Source: Lytechinus variegatus
Taxonomy: Eukaryota; Echinodermata; Echinoidea; Temnopleuroida; Toxopneustidae
Length of the DNA stretch: 64,000 nt
Assembly: GCF_018143015.1 (NCBI RefSeq)
Contig: NC_054741.1
Location: forward strand, 13,081,736 to 13,145,735
Reading direction: 5' to 3'
Positions 18,001-31,200 of this stretch are shown in pieces. The notes beneath the pieces are model-generated. The model worked only from the letters and a program-made list of their open reading frames with translations, ran no database searches and was not told where the DNA came from. Position 1 is the first letter of the stretch, and every line of letters begins with the position of its first letter. A program made the position numbers and the translations under genes.

Positions 18001-18693
18001 GACTGCTTCTCATCGATAGGCCCATTTTGAGTAGGTCCATGAATTTAAAAGCTCGATTTCGAATTCGGGTAATTAGTCTATAGACCGTGAGACATTGGAA
18101 TTTAAGCAAATGTAGTTTCAGCGATTTCCACACTTTTGTAGTTCAAGGCCTATTTTTCAAATATTGAATTTTACAGATTAAACAAGAATTAAAGTAATGC
18201 GATCGTTCAAGTTGCCATGAACAGTTTTTTTCGAGAAGAATAATTGGAGGAAGAAATTCTAATTTCCATTTTCATAATGCAGTTGCGAACGGTTCAATCA
18301 GAATACACGATTACTGCCCTCCGTCTCTCCCTCATACGCACACGAATACCATAACGCAACACACTCACTCGAGATGAACTCAGGGGCTTACATCGCGTCA
18401 CATAATAAATGGTATTGAATTGGAAAGATTCATTTACTTCTTAGATATGATTTCAATGTTTAAAAAAAAATATTCCGCGTAAGGTGCAAGATAAGCTATC
18501 TTGTCATTGATATTAAATCTTCAATAAATACAAATAATCTAATATAAATTAGATGCATTATCATATAGGCTTAAATATAATATTCATAATATATACAGTA
18601 ACATCTTATACAATGCTATTTACTAAGTTTAGGCCTACGGCTATGTAGACGTTTAACAGTGTGAACAACCATACTTAATCTTTTGATGATTAA

Positions 18694-18965
18694 AGGGGAA
18701 GTTCGCCCTGACAAAAAGCTTATCGTAAAAAAAAAATGAAAAAATAGTAAAAGATATTGCTGAAGGTTTGAGAAAAATCCATCGAATAATAAAAAAAAAT
18801 ATTTTAATTTAGATTATTTGATTTGTGACGTCATATGCGAGCCACTGTCCTACATATCTAATAAAAATTATCATTTTCTCAGAAAATAAAAAATGCTGGT
18901 TTTACTGTATACATTCAGTATATCAATAGATAAATTATTTCACACCTGTCCGTTTGATTCCCAAA
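18694..18965 (+). mobile_element. Truncated TTAA MITE, same family as 2642-3127
   Basis: TTAA at 18690-18693 precedes AGGGGAAGTTCGCCCTGACA. The interior is collinear with the complete copy (GATATTGCTGAAGGTTTGAG, TTTGTGACGTCATATGCGAG, ATTATTTCACACC). The right terminus is missing. DNA on either side (18000-18690, 18966-19080) shows no gene. Confidence 0.65.
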
Positions 18966-19079
18966 TTCCAAAGAACAGTGTTTGAAATAGGCCTATATCT
19001 GTTTCTGTTTGTGGTAACTCCCTATTGAAAAGTGTGCTTAAAGTGTCCAGTTTTCAGATCGGAATATGAAAAATTCTGC

Positions 19080-19247
19080 TTGCTGGCAAGATAAAAGGAC
19101 TCGTCATGTCGACATAATTCTGCTATTATGCCCGTATGTCGCGAATTTGGTTCCGGAAGTTGCGTGAAACTTCAAAGAAAAAGTCATAAAATTTTGCGGC
19201 GCTATCTTTTTGCGTTTCGGAAATTTTGCGCGAAGCCTTTTAGGGTT
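19080..19247. mobile_element. Fragment of the 1496-2251 TTAA family at the end of the propeller gene
   Basis: Shared words with 2070-2250: a GGTTCCGGAAGTTGCGTGAAAC-like block, AAAAAGTCA, AAATTTTGCGC and the terminus CTTTTAGGGTTAA. Its right end coincides with the stop codon of the minus-strand exon ending at 19246. It appears truncated on the left. Confidence 0.45.
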
Positions 19248-22200
19248 AATATAACCGTCGCACTGAAATATGCCTCTCATGCCTGAACGATCTGCCTAGA
19301 TGATTGCTATCACTGGCAAAACCACATAATTTGATGTCAGCATCTGGTATAGCTTGTGCTGCACACACTTGGCCGTTATTGCTGTCGAACCAAAGAAGCC
19401 ATCCACATATGAAGAGCAAATCACAAGGAAGCAACCTTTCAGGTGTAAAACTCAGATCTAACAACAAAGAAGGTTCGATTCCGTTCTTCAAGTCGAAAGT
19501 GTAAATGAACACGCCAGACACCCAAAATAGTTGCTCTCCTGCGTTAAAAAAGAGCAAACAATGACAGCTATTTAGATACTAAAATCAAAAAGGATATCAT
19601 AGAACCATAATTTCTCAGATTTATATATGTACTTTATATACATACACACTTTATTAGTATTATTATCACTATATATTTATTTATAGTATATATATACACT
19701 ATAATTTGAATATCTAAATATCCAACTTTATTAATGCAGAATTTAAGAGTGTTTTTTAAAGTCATATTTATGTGAGAGAAAGCTTGCACATGCATGTGCA
19801 GCGAAAGGCATCCAGGTATCTCATAAGCCGGGGTTAGGCACACAAATTTCGTTCATGGAAATAAGCAAAATACCAAAGGCGGATTCAGGGGCCGAAGCGC
19901 CCCTCCCTTATTGGAGGCGCAAAAGAAAAGAAAAAAAAAAGAAAAGGGAAGGAGAAGAAAGGCTAAGGCTACGACGAAAGTCCTAGCTGCCTGGACTTCC
20001 GACGGACGAATTATAGCTCTCCTCCCAGCGAGTGGAGGAAAGACTATTAAACATGTCATCAAAGACGAGAGTGAATTGGACTTGATATAAATCCTTTTCT
20101 GAATGATTGTCTGACAATTCAGTATGTTTAATGACTTTTTATGCATTGGTGCATTCTTCTTTAATTGTATTAAAATCCAACAATCCTGTAAGTTGTTTTT
20201 TTTTAAAGTTGCTTTTGATATACATGTATATATATTTGCATTGTTAAATGGTTAGGACTTTTTCGTGTGTAAGTTGCATTAAAATTGTAAAAAATAACCA
20301 TAGGGCATTACAGTGCACAAAGTGGGTTCATATATGTTGCACTGATATAAGTATTAAAACGTACAATGATCCTTCTTACAATTTCTTTAATTGGGAATGT
20401 TCGAAATGTCTTTTTAACCATTTACCCTTCTTTGGTACTGATGATGACTTTTTAAATGATATTCAAAATGTTCATGATATATCTGATTGAGATTCCACCC
20501 ATGTAATGAATATTCAAAATCCTTTAAATGTTGACTGTTGAAAGGAAAAGGTCTTAAATTTGGTCATGTTAATGTCCGGAGTCTTCTCCGTAATATAGAT
20601 GAAATCAAGTTGTTTTTACATAGTAACGATATTCATCTATTTGCATTAAATGAAACATTCCTTAATGATTCTATTTTTGACAGTGAACAAAATATTGATA
20701 ATTTTAACCTTGTTCGAAAAGACAGAAATAGGAATGGTGGCGGAGTGGCCGTGTATATACGTAATTCTTTGTCTTTTGAACTTATCAAATATGATGTTGT
20801 AAATTCCTTGGAAATCATCCCATTAATTTTTCAACCAAAATTCTCTAATCCAATCACTTTTCTTACTTGGTATAGACCACCTAATAGGAATGTTTATTTA
20901 TATCTTCAATATGAAAATTTGTTATCATTCTTGGATACTTTTAATTATTCAATTATCGTCATGGGAGATACAAACTGTGATTTACTTAAAATATCTGGAT
21001 CGTCCGATTTAAAACGTTTAAGTGATATACATAATTTATTTTCACTACAGCAAATTAATACAACAGATTATACCAGGATTACAGCAAAATCAATGACACT
21101 CATTGACCATTATGTTAACTAACTCAATTGAGAAATTAAAATCACATGGTGTTTTGCATGTTGGAATGAGTGATCACTCTTTAAGTTATTTAATATGGAA
21201 GTCAAAGACTGAAAATTCTTCTCGAGTTATTAATTATAGAAAATTTTCTGGTTTTGATTTAGAATCTTATTTAGATGATTTAAGTAATCAACCTTGGCAT
21301 GAATTTCTTGATTGTACGTGTATCAGTGAAGCAGTCAGTAAATGGGAGGCTTTACTTATGAATGTTGTTAACCAGCATATGCCTATCAAGAGCAAGAAAA
21401 TTAGAAATAAGAAGTATCCATGGATGAATTCATATATTTTTGAATTGATAAGAAAAAGAGATAAATTAAAGCGGAAAGCTTGGAAAAATAAAGATGAAAC
21501 AATGATGAAAGAATATAGAAAACTGACAAATAATGTTACTTTTGAGATAAGGAAAAGAAATTGAAAATAAAAGAAAACTCTGGTAACACCTGGAAAGTAT
21601 TGACATCTTTATTACCACGCATCAATAGTAATAAAAATACATTTCAAACAGATAGTGAAACTTTGTTCGAAAAAAGTGAAAAATTTAACGAGTATTTTGC
21701 AAATGTTGGCAATCATATAGCATCCACAATTCCTATTACAAATGAATCCATATCTAATCAAGAGTATCAAGCCGTATCTTCTTTCCATTTTAGAGTATTA
21801 TCAGAGGCAGCTGTTTTAAAAGAAATACATCTCTTGAAAAATGAACCTTCATATGGAATTGATGGAATCACAGCACAGTTTTTAAAATTATCTTCTGCTG
21901 TCATAGTTCCTTCTTTAACTTATCTTTTTAATAAGTCACTGCTAGATTGTGTTTTTCATAATCAGTTTAAAACCATTCTTTAAATCTGGTAACAAAGATG
22001 ACCCTTCTAATTTTAGACCGATATCAATTTTACCAACTGTTTCGAAAATTCCTGAGAAACTTGTTAGTAATCAATTGAAATCTTACATGAAAGAAAACAA
22101 TATACTTTGTACCGAACAGTCGGGCTTCAGAGAAAAGCATTCGACTGTAACGTCTTTATTGAAAGTTACCGATGAATGGTTAAAAGAAATGGATAATGGC

Positions 22201-25200
22201 TTTTATACTGGTGCTGTGTTCATCGACCTGAAAAAAGCTTTTGACACCGTACACCCTAAAAAAAGGTTTACCCAATATTGGGTAAAATGGGAACATGCAC
22301 GTTGGTTGGGTAAAAAGTTACCCAGTATGGTGTCGATTTAACGCAATGTTGCGTTGAAATAGCCAAATATGGGGTAAAAAAATACCCAACAAACATGCAT
22401 GTTCCCTTTCTACCAAATAGTGGGTAAAATTTTACTCAGTGTTTTTAGAGTGATACTACAATACTTATTAGAAAACTCTCAAGAATTGGTGTTTCGGCGG
22501 ACGCCTTACACTGGTTCGAAAGTTACTTGTACAATAGGAAGATGTGTAATTTAATAGATTCTGTAATATAAAATATATCATATATAAACTATGGAATTCC
22601 TCAGGGCTCCATACTTGGACCAATTTCATTTACAATTTACATGAATGATCTCATAACACAAGTAAAAAAAACTGCAAATTGTGTGATTGATATATAGCCT
22701 ATTTACTTTTTATAAAAATTTAAATCAGTTAATTCAGTCTTGCCCTGACCTTTAAAAGAAATACTAGCGACAAGTGGGTGGGTAGGGAGGGGGAGGGGTC
22801 GCGTTAGGGTATAGATGTATTCTCTTGTATTCTTTTTGTTGTTTTTCATTATTGTTTAGCTCAATTATTTCTTATGTTTAATTCTATTTTATGTCATGTA
22901 CAGTAACTGTTGTTATGTCATAATTATGTTATGAACAGTAACTGTTGTTACATATTTTCTGGACCCCAGGGAAGAACAGTTTTGTTATATTAACAAAGCT
23001 GAGTGGGTTCATCCAGCCATCTCACTATACTTTTGATTTTATTATGTACATACATTTACATTGTGTTGTTTTTTAACATTGTGATATGGAAAATAAATAC
23101 CAATACCAAAAAAGAGAAAGAGGAGAAGAAAGATAAGAGATAGGATGAAGAAGAATGAATTAAAATAAGCCAGAGAAATAACTGGATATGGAAAAATTCT
23201 CTGGTCATTAGATAAAACTAATAATTTCGCTCGCGTTTTGCGCTCGTATTGCCTGTTGAGTGAAATGATTACCTTCTTATGAGGATAATACGGGGCTCAA
23301 AATATCCTATTTTCAAGTCAATATGCACAAACTATTCAGCTCGCAATTTGATTTTCACTAATTTCAGTCAGTCTGCAAGTCCCTGTGTTAATGAATTCAT
23401 GTCCATTTAAAATCTGGTGAATTGTGAGAAAGAATTTAACCACTTGCTTCTTGAGTAATATTGATTATTTTCGTACCATGAGAAAGAATAAATGTTATTC
23501 TTCTATATTGGTTATTTCCTTTGATTAAAATATTTTGATAAATAAGTGAATATTTTACCTGACTGAAAAGATGCATCAAACATAATTTTTTTCCTTTGTT
23601 TTCACTTGCAAATTGTGCAACATTTTGTGTTTTAGGCACAAACATTATTTATATCATCAGAAAGTTCAAACTCTATACTTTCTTATAATGCCATTCTTAA
23701 TATGTGGCTTCTTTTAGATGGGTCAGCAGCCAGCTTTTTGCATCAAGATGCAAGACGAGATATTTCTGAGTAACATAAAATCCAGAGTTCTGATTGGCTG
23801 AATAATGTTTTCAAAACAACAGGCGCGGGTAATTTGAAGAGATTACCACGTGGTGAGTGTGACCTTGCAGAGGCCCAGTGTGGGAAACATTGAAATTTGC
23901 GTTGGTGTGTGGTCTCTTTTAAAAAGATACCAAATATATGAGATTTGGTCAATATATATTTAAAGCAACAACGGCCGAATAAAAAAGAGGGGTTTTGGTC
24001 CGCACCAAGCTCATTAACAATGCAAAAATTCTCTAGTCATGAATATCACTTAGATAAAAGAAGTTACTTTTTCAGGGCTTGCCGACTGACTGAATTTGTT
24101 TCAACAAATTCAGCCCTTCGCGCTTGCATTAGTTTATTGATGCGTGATGTATTCTCGTCATGGGGCACTGAAAATAGTCCCCGACATGTCCCTCATTAGG
24201 CTCATTTCAGGTTGTTAGTTACAAACACATGCGTCGAAAGATGAACCGAGGCCGGCCGGTGGCTCAACGTATGTTATGCTCACTAAGTTTGATCGCCGGA
24301 ACGGAGTGTTTAAACCAAAAAGGCGGTTTGACCACTGAACTAGAAATAGGTATGATAGCGAAGAATAGTTATTGCTAACGAACAACAAAAAATAATAAAA
24401 AACGTTGAAAAGACAGGCACATTATGTCAATTGAATAGTTGTCAGGGATAAAGAATCTCAAAGCGGTTTCAGTCTACTTTCTGATGCAGGCCTATATGCA
24501 TGATATGTGTAGGCCTATATAGGCCTTACGTACCAGATTGCAGGCTTGAGACCGACGTCGGAGGCGGCTTTAAAGGTACCCTCACACAACCGAATTGCCC
24601 AAAATATGCCTTGCGATGGCTTGCGAAACGCATTAAAAAATCTTTTCAATGGTAACTGACAATAAATTAAATTTACCATTCGTGTTCGGGTTCGTACATC
24701 TTCTGAACTAACAGCTGCGATTATTGAAATTCGCGCAGAAATTTTGAACATGTTTAAAATTTCCAGACGAATTGGAAAATCGTTGGTCATCTGTTTGAAT
24801 TCGTATCTCTAATTTAGTCTGCGGTAATAGTTCGTTTATCATTCGTATGTTTTTGTCGCGCATTGTCCCTCTTCGCGCTTTTGCCAAAGTGGACCGATCT
24901 CGAAAGAACCCGTAACGAAGCAACACGATGACACAACGAACAAGATTGCCTTATCTATTCCCTCGTCTTCTTTTGTAATCGCACACCATATCAAACCATT
25001 GCTCACTGTTATTTCGTCTTATTGGGTTGTATCAACCTTCGCTCGCCTTCGGCCGCAATTTTTTTCAAAGAGGTGAACCGAAAAATCTATATCCTTCGCA
25101 TGTCATATTTATCCTACGCTTACCGTTCGTTAATAAAGTTTGACGATAGTTACTGATCGCATTATTTGACTGAAACTTTATTTGAATTCGTTACATTTCG

Positions 25201-28200
25201 TTCATTTTCCCATTCGTCACTCTACGTCCGCCTCCATTCGGTCAGGTGTAAGGGGGGGGGGGGGGGGGGGCTTACGGCCATAGATATACACATCTATTTC
25301 ATGATAACAAAATGCTCAGATGATGTTCAATTTTAAGTTCTAAAAAATAAACTAAAAATAAAATCGCTTAGTGCTCGTATTATTTAAGCTTTATGAGATA
25401 CATTATTTCTTGTTTTAAAAGTGTTTAAATGTATTTCAAACTTAGTTATGACAACGATTCAGGTGCGGATCCAGCCAGTTAGTAAAGGGGGAGGGGACTG
25501 GACTACCTCTATAAAACCCCCTTATACCGGCCGATCGGAAAAAAAATGTGGATGAAAATATTTTACCGCCCCCGCCCATTGGCGACAGCTGGGGCCATCC
25601 CTGAAATAGAGTTGAAGTTGACCAATTTCTCTACCTACCAAACAGTTGGAAACTATTGATTAGTCTTTCGCTAGAATATCATATTTTTTCATTTCAATGA
25701 ACAATGAAATTTACCTTTTTCATCTAGTGCTAATCCATTTTGAGGTTGATCCCCCGCTGATGATACTATAGTTTCGTGGTGATCACTATCCAGATGAATT
25801 CGACCAATTGTATTTACTTTAAACACATGCCTATGAAAGTAGTATAGGTACCTTTAGCAAGAAAATTATTGGAATTATCAATTGATTTCAATATACCCGT
25901 GTGAGCCAGAAAAAAATTACATTTACGTAGTTGAATTTAATGAAAACACTGACATGGTCAGTCTTGTCAAACGCCTTCGACAATTAAAGAATTCGACCTT
26001 TTTTGTCTCGCCTGAACGATGTTCGGCAGAGACCTATAGGAATCATTTTCCCTGTTGGTCTGTTCGAAAATATGAATAAAAATCTCATTTCTTTATTTTT
26101 GCATCTATTATATTCATACTTGGTATATATGATTCTTGGGTAATACCACATGTGAACCCATGAGAATCATGGGGTCAAAGGTCATCTAGGGGTCAAAAGG
26201 ACAAATGATATGAGGTCGTCTTCATTCTTTTATGAAGTTTTCATGCAACTTGCTCTCATTTCTTTTTAAATTTCTGCATCAATTTTGATCACACTTGGTT
26301 CAGACGATTATTGGTACAATGATCCTTGGGTAATACCACAAGTGTGTTCTTGTGGATGATGGGTGCCAAAAGATCATATTGCATATTTTATTGATCGCGA
26401 AATCAGGCGAGTTATTCTTTGGTGTGTTTTTTTTTCATTAATCCAATATGAAAAACAACATCCATCAAAGATTGGGAATGTTTCAATAAGATCTTTTTAT
26501 TGTTGCACCTATAAGTAGGGCTATGTTTTTAAGTTTACCTCCTATTTTGATCAATCACACAGTTATCCATGTGGATTTTTTGATGCCATGGTGCGTCAAA
26601 AAGTACTGAACTGTTTCCAGACAATGCCTCTTCTCCCACTGATCGCCATTTAATTCGCATAGTAGACGTCCAGTATAGCTCCTGCTTTAGCGCATCCAAG
26701 GCAAAACAATTCCGTAAACCTGAAAAAATTATTACTACATGTTAGTATTCATTTGTATATACCCAAATATTTTTAGTTCACAAACTGGATCTCGTGCAGC
26801 CGTGCCCACTTAATCGAACACCAATGTTTTCAAGATTTCTTTCTACATACGTATACTAGGGCCGATGAACCCCTTTCCAATATGAGAATAAATGGCTTAA
26901 AAGTGAGGTGTTCTGGTATGTGGGAGAAGAGGAAAAACGAAGTAATTAGATATCAATAAACTGATGTTCTACGAAATACAATTCAATTTCAAGACCCCGT
27001 TCACTAAAATATAAAGTTGATTTGAAAAAAGATAAATCTCACAAAAACAACAGTGCAAAATATCACCACTTCCATCACAAAATAATTTCATTTCGAAGAA
27101 GTACCAGTAAGAATGACTGAACATAATTAGAAGGGTTTAAACAGCAAAAACCATGTGATACGAATGCCGCTTTTTAGTAACCTGGTCAAACATTCTTCAA
27201 GAATTGTTTATGTTGTACAACTCTCTGTGATAAGAAATTTGCCATACCTTCACTTTTAACGGAGAGAAGTGTTTGGTTCGGGGTTCCCATCTTAATTTTC
27301 ACGACATCGAACTTCATTCGAAGTGAAACTGATGACCATTCTTCACTCACGAGATTTTGCCAATAGAAAGCGTTTGTTCTGTCATCGAAGTAGAATTTTT
27401 GGATCCTGGCAGAATCACCAAGATATTTGCCAAGCTCTACGAAATCCGAGAATACTAAGTCGCTCATATTTGCAACCCAAATTCCATCACGCTGTGGATT
27501 TGTGATAAGAATTTGCACTGGAACTTCTGTTCAGAGCAGAAAATATACCCGAGAAATGAATAGGTTTTAGAGTTCACTATTTATATTGGCTCAGATATGA
27601 ACATTTTGTTCGGGAGGAGGAAGCGATGGCCTATTTGTGCCACTCCCAAAATAAGAAATTCAATAAAATAAGTTCATGCTTCTGTGTTCTTGCTTTGTTA
27701 TACTCTTTTCATGGTTCGTCAGTCTTATTATTATTATCATTATCATCGTTATTAATTATTATTTAATTTAATTTATTTATATTCATATCTTTGATATGAT
27801 TTTGATTTTTTTTAGGGAATATTTAACATAAAATAAGAAAGAAAAATCTTAAAGACAACAAAGCTCCTTCCTAATTTTAGTAATAATTATTTGAGGAATG
27901 AAATGATATACCGTGTCTTTTAGATCTCTACATTCACATGTTTACTTTAAGAAATTGATGATAGTTAAAATAATTGAATACCACACATAATATTTCCATC
28001 ACTAGACTCATATTGCTCTCGTTAAGACTCGGGAAATATGAAACTACTCTTGGAAATGCATGTGGTATCTCCCCCAGAAAAAAAAACAGTTGATATTATA
28101 TAAACATATCGGCATCCAGTGAAAGTATGCATTATCATATTTGTTTAAAATTGAACTAAAACTGAACCATACACGTACCACAATCTGTACCGTCGTATCC

Positions 28201-31200
28201 CAGATCACACTGGCATGTATACGGAGGTGTCCTTCCAGGAAAATCCATGCATGTTGCTCCATTTTGACAAGGGCTTCGTGAACAGGTGTAAGCTAATACA
28301 TATTAGAAAGAGGAATCCATATCAACCATTACGGAACAATAAATTACTTATCGCCTTGTTTCATCAACTTTAAGCCTTTGAATAGTAACATTTTCTCCTT
28401 CTTTGCTTCACATTTTTTCTTTGAATTCTATCTATTAGAAATAAATAGATATTGATCTCAAATTTCTGTTCAAGGTTGTGAATTTGTGTATCGATTTATG
28501 GTGTAAATTTTGTTGTCAATTTTGGGACTTTAGTGAAATGTTCCACAATTAGATGAAAGGTACCAATGGGTTCATTTTTTAAAGGTTTGCTGTTTCTTCT
28601 TATTTCTTTGCATGATGGTTAGGTCAGACATGGTCAATTGCCCTAACGTGGTTAAGAAACTCTTGTTTCAGGTATTACGCTAATGAGGAGGGAAGATGCA
28701 TCGTTCCATCATCCATTTGATTTTCCATGCGATAAAAAATAAATAAGAGAAATAGGAGAAAATAATAAATTTTGAAAAAGAAGAAATGTTGATGTTTGTG
28801 CCGGGATATTGTGCCATACCACCCTCACCATCAAATAACCCGGCACCCTATTGACATGATCCAAATGAAAGTGATTTTCACACTAATACAAAATCATTAC
28901 ATGTCAGTAATATGAAAATTTTGTTTAGATTACAAAAATAAGCAGCAAGAATAGTAAAAAAGAATTTTGATTATACTCATAATGGTATTGACATTATTAA
29001 GAGATTGAACTAGCAAGTTTTAGAAAAAAGACGAAATTATTTCCTTGTATGTATTATGTATAACTGTGTCTATGGATGTGCTCCAGTACGTTTATGTAAT
29101 TCTATTGATATGGTCTTTGATAGTCATCCAATGAATACATGATGTGCCAATTCGTTCAACGTTGTTATACCTAAACTGAACATTGAGTTTTTAAAGAATA
29201 GCTTACGATATGCAGGAGAAAATGTATGGAATAGTTTAGATTCGGAACTCCAGAATGCAATTTCAATATTGATACTTTTAAAAGGAAATATAAGAAAACA
29301 CACTTCTCGTAACACTCTCTCCGCTCTCCATTCTATACATCTCTATGCCGGTTTATGTTTTCAACTTTCAATTTGGTATTCATATATCTATGTATGTTAA
29401 TACCCATATGTCACTCAATTTTTTCTTACTATTTACTATACCTGAATTTAAATTGTTTAATGCATTTTTTCTGTACATTGTTAGATATTTACTATGTCAA
29501 CAGACCATGTTGAAAAACAGTGTATATATTATCTGAACATGCTTATCCTGTATAAAGACTTTTAGATAAATAAATAAATACATGTATTTTTTTGTTTTAT
29601 CATTTATGTTGGATGGTGAGAGTGATGATGTTGATGGTGATGCTAAATGTGATGATGATGATGATAATTGTTACGTTACTGCCAGCAGGACAGTAGCAAT
29701 AAACAAATCTAAGTGTGTACTTTTATTTCCATACCTGTTTTGCAGATGAATATCAAAGGATTCTCTGTTGCGACTGGTGATGGTGTGTTAATGATCACAC
29801 CATTCAAGACCCTACCGTCTAGGTGCAGTGAAGAAGGGCATGGGTTCCGTTTAGGGCACTGACAATTTACCCCTTTGTGTTGATGAAACAATTGGGAAAC
29901 AGATATGGATTTAAAAAAAAAGCCATTGGAATGGTATTGATTTATAACATCGAAAAAAATATATTTAATATAATCAAACAAAAATAGTTCTGAAATGAGT
30001 GTATCGGTCAATTGTGTATTTGTATACTAGTAAGCCTGCGGGTAACATGGTATAGCTACCATGCCTAATGAACATTGTCAATATATTAAGATATCACGTA
30101 ATTTTGACAAATCAGAAAGAAAGGATTTAAATGTAATACTAATCATGCACACATTATGATACTAATAGTCGTTTAGTTAACCTTTGTCAAATGCTGTATT
30201 CAGAGGTATTGCTTCCGGGCCTGGGAGGGGGTAGGGTGGGCACAGTGCCCCTCCACCTTATTTAGCACTCTTATCATATCAATCAAAAGTGAACATTCTT
30301 ATATAGGTGATCAATGTTCATTGTGTTCTTATAAAACCCTTTTGTTCATGACAAGAATAGTATCACATGATATAAGTGAATCATTATGCACCATACAATA
30401 CCACATCCCGTTCGAAATATAAAGAAAAATATGTTTTATTGATTTTTTTTCATTTAAAATGTGTCACTTTCATTTCTTCCATCTTCAACTCATGACAATT
30501 TCAATTCTCTTTAAGGGGATGGGCGGAAAATAATTATCTATTTGAGTAAAATTCACTGAGCAAGACGCTGAAATTTGATCAAAATCTGATAACAAAATAA
30601 GGGAGAACTAGTTTTAGAAAATGAATAATGCATTAGGTAGGCTGATGATGTCATGTCCACAATCTCCTTTTAGATGGAATCATAAATATTTCCAAATGAT
30701 TGTATACTATGTCTGCCTTGTAACAAAACAAATTTTCTCAATAATTATCTTACACATTTAATCAGCAGTCAACCGATTTCTTTCAGTGGAGGAAAAAAAT
30801 TTAAATAAGTATAATTTCATGTAATAAGATAAAAAAAGAATAAGTGAGAATATGATAATCATATTGCTCATTACATATTCATGAAGACATGTTTGTAAAT
30901 GTTTCAATGTAATAACGCAAGGCTTTAAAATGTCATATCTTTGTCATTCCTTATACGATTTAGATAAAATTTTCAGCGTTTCGTTTGTCTGAATTTACAC
31001 TATCTGCATAAATCATATTATTTTCAGTCTGGATTCCCCCTTTAAGAATATCCTGATTACATATTTTTAAGTTCCTCATTCATGTCAAGAAGTGAGCATC
31101 GATTGATAATTATGTAATGCAACCCCTATCCATTCGTGCTCGGTTTCAGCTATAACAATACATTTCCCTCTTCTAATTACGCTCTTTTCTACGTAATATA

